Below, piece after piece: positions 1-8,073 of a stretch of 64,000 nt of DNA. The first letter of the stretch is position 1, and every line of letters starts with the position of its first letter. The notes below the pieces were generated by a model, which was not told where the DNA came from, searched no databases, and was given only the letters and a program-made list of their open reading frames with translations. This DNA is from JACCTH01 sp963761985 (GTDB lineage Bacteria; Actinomycetota; Acidimicrobiia; Spongiisociales; ZC4RG35): the NCBI GenBank assembly GCA_963761985.1, contig CAVXIT010000013.1, positions 186,001 to 250,000 of the forward strand. The letters run 5' to 3'. A program made the translations under genes and the position numbers.

Positions 1-1
1 C

Positions 2-538
2 AAGATCGATCGGACATACCTCGATGTGCACACCCGCTGGATGCAGCTGATGGCACTGCAACAGCCCATGGCAGGAGATCTCCGGATGATGTCCGTGCTG
101 CTCCACCTGAATACGACTCTCGAACGCATGGGGGACCAATGCGTCAACATCGCCAAGATGGCTCAGGTCACCTACGGCCTTCCGCGCTCGGAGACGATCA
201 TTGCCCACATCCGGGAAATGGGTGACCTGGTTCGCCCCATGATTCGGACGGGAGTGGAAGCGTTGGTGCGAAGAGATCTCGACGAAGCCCGACTGCTCCC
301 GGCGATGGATGAACCGGTCGATCGACTCAACCGCAACATGTACAAAGAGGTAGTCGACTGCGGTCCCGATGCCGCGCTACTGGAGTGGGCGACGCGGATG
401 ATGTTGGTCGCACGCGCCCTTGAGCGCATTGGCGACCAGGTGGTCGACATCGCCGAGCAAACCGCCTTCCTTTTGACCGGCGAAATGATGGAGTTCAACG
501 AGGAAGCTTTTCCAGGTGGGCAACCGGTTGACAGTTGA
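2..538 (+). CDS. phoU: PhoU-like phosphate signalling protein (5' truncated)
   Basis: The frame is open from the first bases of the window, so the start lies outside; about 45 N-terminal residues of a usual 215-225 residue PhoU are missing. It shows the two PhoU-type helical repeats, each with an E-R-x-G-D-x-x-x-(N/D) metal-binding motif (ERMGDQCVNIA and ERIGDQVVDIA), and the conserved QQPMAGDLR stretch. PhoU proteins link the Pst phosphate transporter to the PhoR/PhoB pair and repress the regulon when phosphate is plentiful. The next two genes encode such a pair, which supports the call. The 3' end overlaps the response regulator by 11-23 bases, depending on its start, so translation is probably coupled. 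Confidence 0.9.
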   Translation, partial: KIDRTYLDVHTRWMQLMALQQPMAGDLRMMSVLLHLNTTLERMGDQCVNIAKMAQVTYGLPRSETIIAHIREMGDLVRPMIRTGVEALVRRDLDEARLLPAMDEPVDRLNRNMYKEVVDCGPDAALLEWATRMMLVARALERIGDQVVDIAEQTAFLLTGEMMEFNEEAFPGGQPVDS

Positions 539-1229
539 TCAACAGCCACGAGTGCTAGTGGTCGAGGACGAGACCGCAATCACCGAGGCGATCAGCTACG
601 CCTTGTCAATCGAAGGATTTACGGTGAGTTCAGCGAGCACCGGGAGGGAAGGGGTCGATGCCGCCCGGCGCCTGAATCCGTCGGTGGTGATCCTCGACGT
701 AATGCTGCCCCAGATGTCCGGGCTCGATGTGTGCCGACAAATCCGAGCCGAATCAGACGTCCCCATCATCATGCTCACCGCTCGCGGAAGCGAAGCCGAC
801 AAGGTGGCTGGTCTCGAGCTGGGGGCCGACGACTACATCACCAAACCGTTTTCGATCAGAGAGCTTGTGGCCCGGGTGCGAGCCCAGGTTCGAAGATCGG
901 CGAGGACAGGAGCGCTCTCCGGTACGACCGAGGTGTTGCGTGGCGGAGGCATCGAGCTCGATGTCGACTCTCACGAAGTCCGGGTGGGGGGCGTTCCGAT
1001 CGAGATCCGGCCCAAGGAGTTCGACCTGCTCGAATCTCTGATGAGGCGTTCCGGGCGGCTGGCCAGCCGCGAAACCCTAATTGATGAGGTTTGGGGCCTC
1101 GATCACTTCGGCGCGACCAAAACCCTCGACGTCCACATCAAGCGACTGCGCGAGAAGGTTGAGCCAGATCCGCGATCTCCCCGTCATATCGTCACGGTTC
1201 GTGGACTCGGTTACAAGTTCGTCGACTGA
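516..1229 (+). CDS. OmpR/PhoB-family response regulator (RegX3/PhoP-like)
   Basis: Receiver domain with the acidic pair E17-D18, phospho-acceptor Asp61 in VVILDVMLP, Thr in IIMLTARG and Lys in DYITKPFS, followed by a C-terminal winged helix ending in VRGLGYKFV. Length (237 aa) fits the family. It would bind DNA as a phospho-dimer and control phosphate-starvation genes, judging from phoU before it and the kinase after it. The GTG at 516 overlaps phoU; a TTG at 528 is an alternative that still overlaps and would shorten the protein by four residues. The histidine kinase follows after 12 bases. Confidence 0.93.
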   Translation: MGNRLTVDQQPRVLVVEDETAITEAISYALSIEGFTVSSASTGREGVDAARRLNPSVVILDVMLPQMSGLDVCRQIRAESDVPIIMLTARGSEADKVAGLELGADDYITKPFSIRELVARVRAQVRRSARTGALSGTTEVLRGGGIELDVDSHEVRVGGVPIEIRPKEFDLLESLMRRSGRLASRETLIDEVWGLDHFGATKTLDVHIKRLREKVEPDPRSPRHIVTVRGLGYKFVD

Positions 1230-1241
1230 CCTCAGGCTCTG

Positions 1242-2345
1242 ATGCGCCGGCTCGGCTTCATCCGAAAACGACCAGCAAACACAAACGAAGAACTAGCCGG
1301 AATCCAGCACGCACTCAATGAGAGCGAGGCGCAACGCGCAATCCTCGAGCAAGCTCTCCTAGAGGTTCGACAGGGAATAATCGTGATCTCGGCCGACGAG
1401 GCGATCGCGTTCACGAACCCGGCCAGCGACCAGCTCATCCGACCCGGACCAACCTTGAGTCGACTGGCTCCCCACAGCTTGCAAAGCCTGGTCCGCAAGG
1501 CGCGCGAACAGGGAGCTACTTTTGAGCACGAACTTGAAATCGGCCACCCCGCTCGGCTCGTGGTGGCCACGGCGTCGCCCCTCAATGATCAGCGGGTGCT
1601 GCTGGTCCTGAACGATGTGACCGAGGTTCGCCGCGTAGAGGCGGTTAGGCGCGACTTCGTGGCGGCCGCTTCTCATGAGCTGAAGACTCCGATTGCGGCG
1701 GTCCTCGCCTCGGTGGAGGCTCTGCAACTCGCTCTCAAGCGAGACCCCGTTGCGGTCGAATCCTTTGCGTCTCAGATCGAAAGCTCTGCCGGCCAGCTCG
1801 GTCGACTGGTCTCTGACTTGCTTGACCTGTCCCGTCTCGAGGCGCAGCCGACGTCTCAGGATGAAGTGCGGCTAGACGAGCTGGTCAAGGAAGAGTTGGC
1901 GAGCATGTCGGATCGGGCGGAGGCAGGCGGAGTCGCACTAGCGAGTCAGACGGTTCCGGTCGGCGTGAGTGGTTCCAGGTCAGACCTCGGTCTGGCGGTG
2001 CGAAATCTGCTCGACAACGCTGTGCGGCACACGCCACGAGGCGGAAAGGTGCGGGTTGAGGTTTCCGCCGACGGCCAAGGCGTGACGCTCGCCGTGATCG
2101 ACTCAGGCGAAGGGATTTCATCGCGCGATCTACCGCGGGTCTTCGAGCGGTTCTATCGGGTTGACTCGGCCCGATCTCGGGCGACGGGTGGAACCGGTCT
2201 GGGGCTCGCGATTGTGCGTCATGTCGTCGAGTCACACGGAGGAACAATTGGAGCCACCAGCGTGCTGGGTGAAGGATCCACCTTCTCAATCCGCCTGCGG
2301 CGGCACCCCGGATCCGATTCCGGGTCGGGTGCGCACGAGCGCTAG
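1242..2345 (+). CDS. Soluble PAS-type sensor histidine kinase, PhoR/SenX3-like
   Basis: 367 aa. An N-terminal coiled-coil (about 15-45) leads into a PAS-like domain (about 40-130), then the HisKA box with phospho-acceptor His145 in ASHELKTP. The HATPase_c domain has N box NLLDNAVRHTP, G1 DSGEGIS, F box FERFYRVD and G2 GGTGLGLAIV. No membrane segment is visible, unlike E. coli PhoR and SenX3, so it probably senses through the PAS domain or through PhoU/Pst in the cytoplasm. It is the natural partner of the response regulator 12 bases upstream. Confidence 0.92.
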   Translation: MRRLGFIRKRPANTNEELAGIQHALNESEAQRAILEQALLEVRQGIIVISADEAIAFTNPASDQLIRPGPTLSRLAPHSLQSLVRKAREQGATFEHELEIGHPARLVVATASPLNDQRVLLVLNDVTEVRRVEAVRRDFVAAASHELKTPIAAVLASVEALQLALKRDPVAVESFASQIESSAGQLGRLVSDLLDLSRLEAQPTSQDEVRLDELVKEELASMSDRAEAGGVALASQTVPVGVSGSRSDLGLAVRNLLDNAVRHTPRGGKVRVEVSADGQGVTLAVIDSGEGISSRDLPRVFERFYRVDSARSRATGGTGLGLAIVRHVVESHGGTIGATSVLGEGSTFSIRLRRHPGSDSGSGAHER

Positions 2346-2393
2346 AGCGTCCCCCAGAGCATCTGATTTCGGTCCAGTCGATGGCCTCTCGCT

Positions 2394-2435
2394 AGCCGAC
2401 CAATTGGTGAGCCGACACACCCCATTAGCCGACAC
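2394..2435 (+). promoter_or_regulatory. Three direct repeats of AGCCGAC upstream of the amino-acid binding protein
   Basis: AGCCGAC occurs at 2394-2400, 2410-2416 and 2427-2433, with start-to-start spacings of 16 and 17 bases; the second and third copies extend to AGCCGACAC. They lie in the 187-base gap between the kinase and the binding-protein gene. Repeats spaced about 1.5 helical turns apart suit a regulator that binds direct repeats, possibly the adjacent response regulator. The sequence does not closely match the PhoB/PhoP boxes I know, so the binding protein is inferred. Confidence 0.4.
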
Positions 2436-2532
2436 TAAAACATCGGCGGATTACCCTTCGGCTGAGCTCCGAGCTGCCCGTCGGTCGGTCGGTTCGCGAG
2501 AGCTCATCAAACCGATCGAAGGAAACCAAGAA

Positions 2533-3384
2533 ATGAAAGCTATGAGCAAGATCTGGCTCGTCGTTCTCGCTTTTGCCCTCGTGGCAGCGGCTTGCGGTGG
2601 CGGCGGCGATGCCGCTACCACCACGGCGGACGGAACAACTGACACCACCGGAGCTACCGGCGCCCTTCCCGACCTGGGCGGCCGAACCGTCACCGTGGCG
2701 GTCGAGAACGCTTACCTCCCCTTCAACTACATCGACCCGTCAACCGGAGAAGGAGCTGGGTGGGACTACGACGCGCTCGGTGAGATCTGCAGTCGGCTCA
2801 ATTGCACCCCCGAGTTCCAGGCGACAGGTTGGGAAGGATTGATCATCGCCGTGGCTGAAGGCCAATTCGACATGGGCGCCGACGGAATCACCATTACTGA
2901 CGATCGCAAGGAGCAAGTCGATTTCTCCGATGGCTACATCTCGGTCGAGCAGCGCCTTCTGGCTCGGCTCGATGAGGACCGCTTCACGACCCTCGAGGAG
3001 TTCGCCGCTGGAGACTTTATCGTTGGAACCCAAACCGGGACCACCAACTTCGAGACCGCCAGCGCCGTCTATGGCGAGGAACGCATCACGGCCTTTTCGG
3101 ACTTCCCGCTGGCTATCCAGGCGCTAATTTCTGGAGATGTCGATGCCGTCATCATCGACGACACGGCCGGCGTCGGATATCAAGGGGAGAACGCCGATCA
3201 GCTGAAACTGCTCGACGGGTCCCTGGCTTCCGACGAGCTTGGGTTCATCTACCCGAAAGGGTCCGAGTTGGTTGCTCCCTTCAATGCGGCCCTGGCCGAC
3301 ATGGAAGCAGATGGAACAATGGACGCCCTGGCTGCCAAGTTCTTCTCGGACGCATTCACCGTCACCTACGACGACCTGGATTGA
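2533..3384 (+). CDS. Amino-acid ABC transporter substrate-binding lipoprotein (polar amino acid family)
   Basis: 283 aa. Lipoprotein signal peptide with lipobox LVAAAC (Cys21), a Gly/Thr-rich linker to about residue 45, then an SBP_bac_3 domain containing the family features GAGWDYDALGEIC, FDMGADGITIT and KEQVDFSDGYI. The frame is open further upstream, but ATG 2533 follows GAAGGAAA and directly opens the signal peptide, so the longer frame is rejected. It would capture an amino acid outside the membrane and deliver it to the permease and ATPase encoded next. A strong hairpin follows the gene. Confidence 0.92.
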   Translation: MKAMSKIWLVVLAFALVAAACGGGGDAATTTADGTTDTTGATGALPDLGGRTVTVAVENAYLPFNYIDPSTGEGAGWDYDALGEICSRLNCTPEFQATGWEGLIIAVAEGQFDMGADGITITDDRKEQVDFSDGYISVEQRLLARLDEDRFTTLEEFAAGDFIVGTQTGTTNFETASAVYGEERITAFSDFPLAIQALISGDVDAVIIDDTAGVGYQGENADQLKLLDGSLASDELGFIYPKGSELVAPFNAALADMEADGTMDALAAKFFSDAFTVTYDDLD

Positions 3385-3404
3385 ACTAACCAGCCCCAAA
3401 TCGA

Positions 3405-3439
3405 AGAGAACGCCGGGCAGTTACCGCCCGGCGTTCTCT
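3405..3439 (+). terminator. Strong intercistronic hairpin after the binding-protein gene
   Basis: Perfect 14-bp stem: AGAGAACGCCGGGC (3405-3418) pairs with GCCCGGCGTTCTCT (3426-3439) around a 7-base loop, followed by GTTTG and not by a clear T run. Placed between the binding protein and permease genes, it probably attenuates transcription or protects the upstream mRNA, so that more binding protein than permease is made. This arrangement is common in ABC importer operons. Confidence 0.75.
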
Positions 3440-3456
3440 GTTTGAATGCGCATTGA

Positions 3457-4248
3457 ATGGCGACTGTGAGCCAAATCGACAACCCGCACGCCGAAGTTCC
3501 GTTTCGGATCGAGAAGGGCCGGTTCCCGTATTGGCTGCTGCTCCTCGCGCTGATCCTTGGCTACATGGGTTATCTGACCTTTTTCGCGCCTCAGTATGCG
3601 CGTGCTCGAACGGCAATCCTCCCTGGCTTGAGCATCACGGTTCGAGCGACGCTGATCGCCTTTGGGATCGCGATAGTCATCGGTCTGATCGCCGGGCTCG
3701 GCCGCATTGCTCAAAACACCGTTGCCCGCACACTGGCGACTACGTACGTCGAGTTCATCCGCGGCGTACCGATGCTCGTTTTGATATTTGCTGTTGCGCT
3801 GGTCGTCGTCCCTCTCGTCTCGGAAGCAATGGGCATAAGCAATCGCTTGCCCCAGGAGGTGCGAGCGATCATTGCTCTGGCGCTGATCTACGGCGGCTAT
3901 ATCGCCGAAGTTTTCCGTGCCGGCATCGAGTCGGTCGCGGCTGGTCAGATGGAGGCAAGCCGATCACTGGGGATGACCAAGGCCTCGGCGATGCGCTTCG
4001 TCGTGTTGCCGCAAGCGGTTCGCAATGTGCTCCCGGCGCTAGGCAATGACTTTATCTCCATGCTGAAAGACTCGTCGCTGCTGTCGGTCCTGGGCGTCAC
4101 CGAGATCACCCAGGAGGCGCGTCTGTTCGCCAACAGCACCTTCCAGTTTCGCGAGGGATTTCTCGTTCTCACCTTTCTCTACCTGACAATGACTCTCGGC
4201 CTCTCCCTCCTAGTTGGCTGGCTCGGTCGGAGACTTGAACGTGGCTGA
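3457..4248 (+). CDS. Amino-acid ABC transporter permease (HisM/GlnP family)
   Basis: 263 aa inner-membrane protein with a first membrane segment near residues 25-45, further hydrophobic helices, and the HisM signature EFIRGVPMLVLIF. The EAA loop that contacts the ATPase (AEVFRAGIESVAAGQMEASRSLG, shown here only by its ends AEVFRAG and EASRSLG) is intact, followed by VLPQAVRNVLPALGN. Only one permease gene is present, so it probably forms a homodimer. Its stop overlaps the GTG start of the ATPase gene by 8 bases. Confidence 0.93.
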   Translation: MATVSQIDNPHAEVPFRIEKGRFPYWLLLLALILGYMGYLTFFAPQYARARTAILPGLSITVRATLIAFGIAIVIGLIAGLGRIAQNTVARTLATTYVEFIRGVPMLVLIFAVALVVVPLVSEAMGISNRLPQEVRAIIALALIYGGYIAEVFRAGIESVAAGQMEASRSLGMTKASAMRFVVLPQAVRNVLPALGNDFISMLKDSSLLSVLGVTEITQEARLFANSTFQFREGFLVLTFLYLTMTLGLSLLVGWLGRRLERG

Positions 4249-4996
4249 GAGACCCGAGATTGCTCCCGACGACCGCATCGTGGTCCATGAGCTCTACAAG
4301 TATTTTGGCCACGTCAAAGCGGTGATCGATGTGACGATGCGCGTGAAGGTGGGAGAGGTGATGGTCATTGTCGGTCCATCGGGCTCGGGAAAGTCGACTG
4401 TGTTGCGCTGCATGAACCACCTAGAAGAGCCAACGAGCGGGGCGGTCTATCTCGACGGGGTCCATCTCGAGGATCCGTCGACCAACATCAACGAGGTCCG
4501 GCGCGAAGTAGGAATGGTTTTCCAGCAGTTCAATCTGTTTCCCCATCTGACCGTGATGGGAAATCTCACTCTGGCCCAGCGCAAGGTTCGAGGGCGGTCG
4601 GAGGAAGAGGCAAAGCAGATCGGAATGGAGCAACTCGAGCGGGTAGGGATTCCGGAGAAGGCAAACATGAAGCCGGCGCAGCTCTCGGGAGGCCAGCAAC
4701 AACGAGTCGCAATTGCCCGATCGCTCGCGATGAATCCTAAGGTGATGCTGTTCGACGAGCCCACGTCGGCCCTCGATCCCGAAATGATCAACGAAGTTCT
4801 CGACGTCATGCGCGAGCTAGCCGCCTCGGGGATGACGATGGTCGTGGTGAGTCATGAAATGGGTTTTGCCCGGGAAGTGGGCTCCCATCTGGTGATGATG
4901 GATGAGGGCCGGGTCGTCGAGGAAGGGATGGCGGGCGAGGTCTTCGCCAACCCGAAGCACGAGCGGACGAAAGCCTTTTTCTCCAAGATTCTCTAA
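4241..4996 (+). CDS. Amino-acid ABC transporter ATP-binding protein (GlnQ/HisP family)
   Basis: 251 aa. Walker A GPSGSGKS, Q-loop VFQQFNLFPH, signature LSGGQQQR, Walker B VMLFDEPTSALD and H-loop VVVSHEMGFA are all present. GTG 4241 is preferred because GGAG sits 8 bases upstream and it overlaps the permease stop (GTGGCTGA); a TTG at 4214 would add nine residues inside the permease gene without a clear ribosome site. It energises uptake through the upstream permease. It is a close paralogue of the second GlnQ-type ATPase at 11648-12394. Confidence 0.94.
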   Translation: MAERPEIAPDDRIVVHELYKYFGHVKAVIDVTMRVKVGEVMVIVGPSGSGKSTVLRCMNHLEEPTSGAVYLDGVHLEDPSTNINEVRREVGMVFQQFNLFPHLTVMGNLTLAQRKVRGRSEEEAKQIGMEQLERVGIPEKANMKPAQLSGGQQQRVAIARSLAMNPKVMLFDEPTSALDPEMINEVLDVMRELAASGMTMVVVSHEMGFAREVGSHLVMMDEGRVVEEGMAGEVFANPKHERTKAFFSKIL

Positions 4997-5012
4997 TCCC
5001 AAGACTTAAGAC

Positions 5013-5066
5013 AGAAGACTTGCGACCGAAGATTTCTGGTCTGAAATCTGATGTCTGACGTCTTCT
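5013..5066. repeat. Nested inverted repeat, divergent member of the AGAC/GTCT-rich intergenic repeat family
   Basis: AGAAGAC (5013-5019) pairs with GTCTTCT (5060-5066) and AGATTTC (5030-5036) with GAAATCT (5043-5049). The two spacers between outer and inner arms are both 10 bases, giving a symmetrical 54-base structure between the ABC operon and dxs. Word use (AGACTT, CTGATGTCTGA) resembles the other dispersed repeats in this window. It lies beyond the ATPase stop codon, so it is wholly non-coding, and could act as a terminator. Confidence 0.6.
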
Positions 5067-5078
5067 AGGCTTTCTCTC

Positions 5079-6938
5079 GTGACCGTTCTCGATCGCGTCC
5101 AATCCCCCGCAGACCTCCGGGACCTGAGCGACGACGAATTAGTCGAACTCTGCACCGAGGTTCGGCTCTTTCTCGTTGAGAAGATCTCCCAAACGGGTGG
5201 CCATCTCAGCTCCAACCTCGGCGTTGTCGAGCTCACGGTTGCCCTGCACCGCGCTTTTGACAGCCCCACCGATCGCATCCTCTGGGACGTGGGGCATCAG
5301 GCCTACGTGCACAAACTGATCACGGGTCGGCGGAGCGGTTTCGACAACCTGCGTCGCTACGGAGGCATGTCGGGATACCCGAGTCGGGAAGAGAGCGACC
5401 ACGATTTCATCGAGAACAGCCACGCTTCAACCGCCCTGTCCTACGCCTTGGGGCATGCCCTGAGCCACCCCGATTATTGGACCGTGGCGGTCGTAGGCGA
5501 CGGCGCGCTCACCGGTGGCATGGCCTACGAAGCGTTGAACCACATCGCGGTGATGAGACCGGCGAGGTTGGTGATCGTCGTCAATGACAATGGGCGGTCT
5601 TATGCGCCTACGGTCGGTGGTCTGGCCGCGTTGGCCAATCTCGCCCATCTCCGCCTCGACCCCCGCTATGAATGGATGAAGCGAACTTTCGGCCGCATGC
5701 TGCGCGGTTTGCCGATTGTCGGTGAGACGGCTGACGAGATGGCGAACAGGTTCAAGGAAGCCGTGAAACAGATGGTCGAGCCTTCGACCGTTTTCGACAC
5801 GTTGGGACTGAAGTATTCGGGCCGTATCGATGGTCATGATTTGAAACAGTTGGAGACCACATTCTCCAAGGCGCGCGAGTACGGCGAGCCCGTGATCGTC
5901 CACGTCGTCACGGAGAAGGGAAAGGGCTACCCACCTGCGGTTGACGATGAAATCGACAAACTTCATGGAGTGAGCTCCTTCGATGTTCTCACCGGCCGGG
6001 CGCTCAAGGAGGAGCTGAAATACACGGACATCGCCGGCAGCGCAGTTCTAGCTGAGGCGCGCCGTCACCCCGAAGTGGTTGCGATTTCGGCAGCCATGGT
6101 TTCGTCCACCGGCCTTCAGGAAATGGCCGCCGAGATGCCGGACAGGGTTTTCGATACAGGTATTGCCGAACAGCACTCGGTGACTATGGCCGCGGGTATG
6201 GCGATGGCCGGACTACACCCGGTGGTGGCGATCTATTCGAGTTTCTTGCAACGGGCCTTTGACCAGATCGTGACCGACGTGGCCCTGCACCATCTCCCGG
6301 TGACGTTTCTCATCGATCGGGCCGGAATCACGGGTCCTGACGGCCCTTCTCATCATGGGGTGTTCGACCTCTCCTACCTGCGCATGGTTCCCAACCTGGT
6401 GATCGGGGCGCCGGCTGATGCCAGCGAGCTGGCTGGGATGCTCGCCACCGCCGTCACCCACGATGGCCCGATGGCGATTCGGTTTCCCAAGGCTGCTGCG
6501 GCGTCGCTCCCGGCACTGCCTGCGTCTCCCATTCCGATCGGGGAATGGGAGGAACTGAGCGAAGGAGAAGACGTCCTCATCCTGGCCAACGGCCGCCTCG
6601 TCGAGACCGCGCAGAAGGCGGTCACCGAAGCAGCGACCCAAGGAGTGTCCGTGGGGGTAGTCAACGCTCGCTGGATCAAGCCGCTCGACGAGCGTCTTCC
6701 GATCTGGGCCGCTTCTTATCGAGTGGTGGTCACCCTCGAGGACAATGTTGTGGCCGGCGGCTTTGGTGCCGCCGTCCTCGAGGAATTGTCGAAGTCGGGA
6801 TTGGCCGGAAAGGTCCGAATCCTGGGTGTGCCCGATCGTTTTCTTCCCGCCGGATCGGTGGACGAGCTCCTCGCCGAGATCGGCCTCGATGTCGATGGCG
6901 TAACCCGCTCCATCCTGGCGTTGGTCGCAAGCTCCTAG
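5079..6938 (+). CDS. dxs: 1-deoxy-D-xylulose-5-phosphate synthase
   Basis: 619 aa, normal for DXS. It condenses pyruvate and glyceraldehyde-3-phosphate with thiamine diphosphate, the first step of the MEP isoprenoid pathway. Visible features include the substrate-site region GGHLSSNLG, WDVGHQAYVHK, the ThDP/Mg motif GDGALTGGMAYEALNH ending in VVNDN, and the transketolase pyrimidine-domain segment DTGIAEQHSVTMAAGMA. DRAGITGPDGPSHHG is also diagnostic. The GTG start gives the family-typical beginning (about 10 residues before LRDLSDDEL). It stands alone after the hairpin at 5013-5066, so it is probably transcribed separately from the ABC operon. Confidence 0.96.
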   Translation: MTVLDRVQSPADLRDLSDDELVELCTEVRLFLVEKISQTGGHLSSNLGVVELTVALHRAFDSPTDRILWDVGHQAYVHKLITGRRSGFDNLRRYGGMSGYPSREESDHDFIENSHASTALSYALGHALSHPDYWTVAVVGDGALTGGMAYEALNHIAVMRPARLVIVVNDNGRSYAPTVGGLAALANLAHLRLDPRYEWMKRTFGRMLRGLPIVGETADEMANRFKEAVKQMVEPSTVFDTLGLKYSGRIDGHDLKQLETTFSKAREYGEPVIVHVVTEKGKGYPPAVDDEIDKLHGVSSFDVLTGRALKEELKYTDIAGSAVLAEARRHPEVVAISAAMVSSTGLQEMAAEMPDRVFDTGIAEQHSVTMAAGMAMAGLHPVVAIYSSFLQRAFDQIVTDVALHHLPVTFLIDRAGITGPDGPSHHGVFDLSYLRMVPNLVIGAPADASELAGMLATAVTHDGPMAIRFPKAAAASLPALPASPIPIGEWEELSEGEDVLILANGRLVETAQKAVTEAATQGVSVGVVNARWIKPLDERLPIWAASYRVVVTLEDNVVAGGFGAAVLEELSKSGLAGKVRILGVPDRFLPAGSVDELLAEIGLDVDGVTRSILALVASS

Positions 6939-7354
6939 AAAGGAACGAGTCGAACCGACGGGGTGGGGTCGGGTTCAGGCATCGCGAAGGCCACGAAACG
7001 AGAAGCGCCGCGAGCGAACGGCACGAATGTCGGAGCGGGGTCAGGCACCTCCACAACTTCGACCCACGAAGTGACTCGTTCGATGGAAGAACTGTGGGAG
7101 GAAAGGTCGTTCGCGACAATCGATTGCTCGGACTGAGCAGTTAGGAATGTCACTGCCAACAACACTGCGACAGTCACTCCCGGGAAAACCGGCCGGAGAA
7201 TCGTTCGCCCCAGGCGATCGAGAAGCCTTGTGGCCCTGTGACGCCGAGGGGGATTGCGCTTGATCTCCTCGCGAAGCCCGCGCTCCAGCCCGTCTATGAA
7301 CGAGTCGATTTTCGGTGGTATCGGGCGCTGGAAGCGCGGCAGGTCAGAACGCAT
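6935..7354 (-). CDS. Small single-pass membrane protein coupled to an ECF sigma gene (candidate anti-sigma factor)
   Basis: 139 aa: a basic cytoplasmic N-terminus (about 1-50), one membrane segment around 55-72 (FPGVTVAVLLAVTFL), then a Pro-rich outer tail. The start overlaps the sigma-factor stop by 11 bases, so the two are coupled. Position and topology suit an anti-sigma factor, but no zinc-binding HxxxCxxC motif is present and I do not recognise a named family. The stop overlaps the dxs stop by four bases (convergent genes). Confidence 0.65.
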   Translation of the reverse strand: MRSDLPRFQRPIPPKIDSFIDGLERGLREEIKRNPPRRHRATRLLDRLGRTILRPVFPGVTVAVLLAVTFLTAQSEQSIVANDLSSHSSSIERVTSWVEVVEVPDPAPTFVPFARGASRFVAFAMPEPDPTPSVRLVPF

Positions 7355-7928
7355 GACGGGCCTCGGGTTCCAGATTTGGATCGAGAATTAGACGCAGGCG
7401 GCGGCGGGCGCGACTCAGACGCAATCGGGCCGCGTTGGGGCTGAGTTGCAACGCCTCTGCCACCTCGGTCGGAGTCAATCCGTCATAAGCCACCAGTTCG
7501 ATCACCTCACGCTCACCGGCGCTGAGCCGAGCCAGGCCGGCTTCCAGAGCTGGACCCTGGCGGGCGGCGTCAATCGCCGATGCGACCGCGTCGTCCTCGG
7601 CGTTCGTGAAGAGCAGGTGACTGTTGCTGTTCTTGATCAGCAAGCGACGAGTCCCCGCCTGGCGACGTCGTTGCTTGGCCAGAATCCGCCGCGCGATCCC
7701 AAATAGCCAGGGGAGAGCGGTGTCGGTTTCGGGCACATAACGTCCCGAGGCTTGCAGGGCGACAAGAAACGTTTCCGCTACCAGGTCACCAACGTCTTCG
7801 GGATCGTCGCATCTTCTCACCGCGTACAGAGTGATCGGACCGACGTGCCTCCGGAAAAAGCAGGCGAAGCTTTCGGCGTTACCGCGCGACGTCTCCACCA
7901 GCAGACTGGCATCGGCCCGATCTGTCAT
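7344..7928 (-). CDS. ECF-family RNA polymerase sigma factor
   Basis: 194 aa from ATG 7928. Region 2 spans FFRRHVGPITLYAVRRCDDPEDVGDLVAETFLVA (roughly 20-55), with WLFGIARRILAKQRRR as region 2.4. Region 4 has LSAGEREVIELVAYDGLTPTEVAEAL followed by the helix-turn-helix. The frame is open to a GTG at 8018, but ATG 7928 has GGAAG just upstream and gives a normal N-terminus. It overlaps a small membrane protein gene that may restrain it. It is divergent from the aapJ-like gene, leaving a 145-base shared upstream region. Its regulon is unknown. Confidence 0.9.
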   Translation of the reverse strand: MTDRADASLLVETSRGNAESFACFFRRHVGPITLYAVRRCDDPEDVGDLVAETFLVALQASGRYVPETDTALPWLFGIARRILAKQRRRQAGTRRLLIKNSNSHLLFTNAEDDAVASAIDAARQGPALEAGLARLSAGEREVIELVAYDGLTPTEVAEALQLSPNAARLRLSRARRRLRLILDPNLEPEARHAF

Positions 7929-8073
7929 GACTTCCGTGTCCGGTATATGCACGATCTTGCCATATGTTGTCGTCTCGGCCATGTTGTCCGTTTTTGCGGA
8001 TTCTCCGAAGTCCAGCACGGATTCTGGACTATGGTCGGGGGCCAGGTTCTAAGGAGCCGAGAAAGGGAATTGC

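Noticed and set aside
2161..2532. Upstream extension of the first binding protein into the kinase gene
   Set aside because: ATG 2533 opens a clear lipoprotein signal peptide; the upstream codons overlap the kinase and resemble noise.
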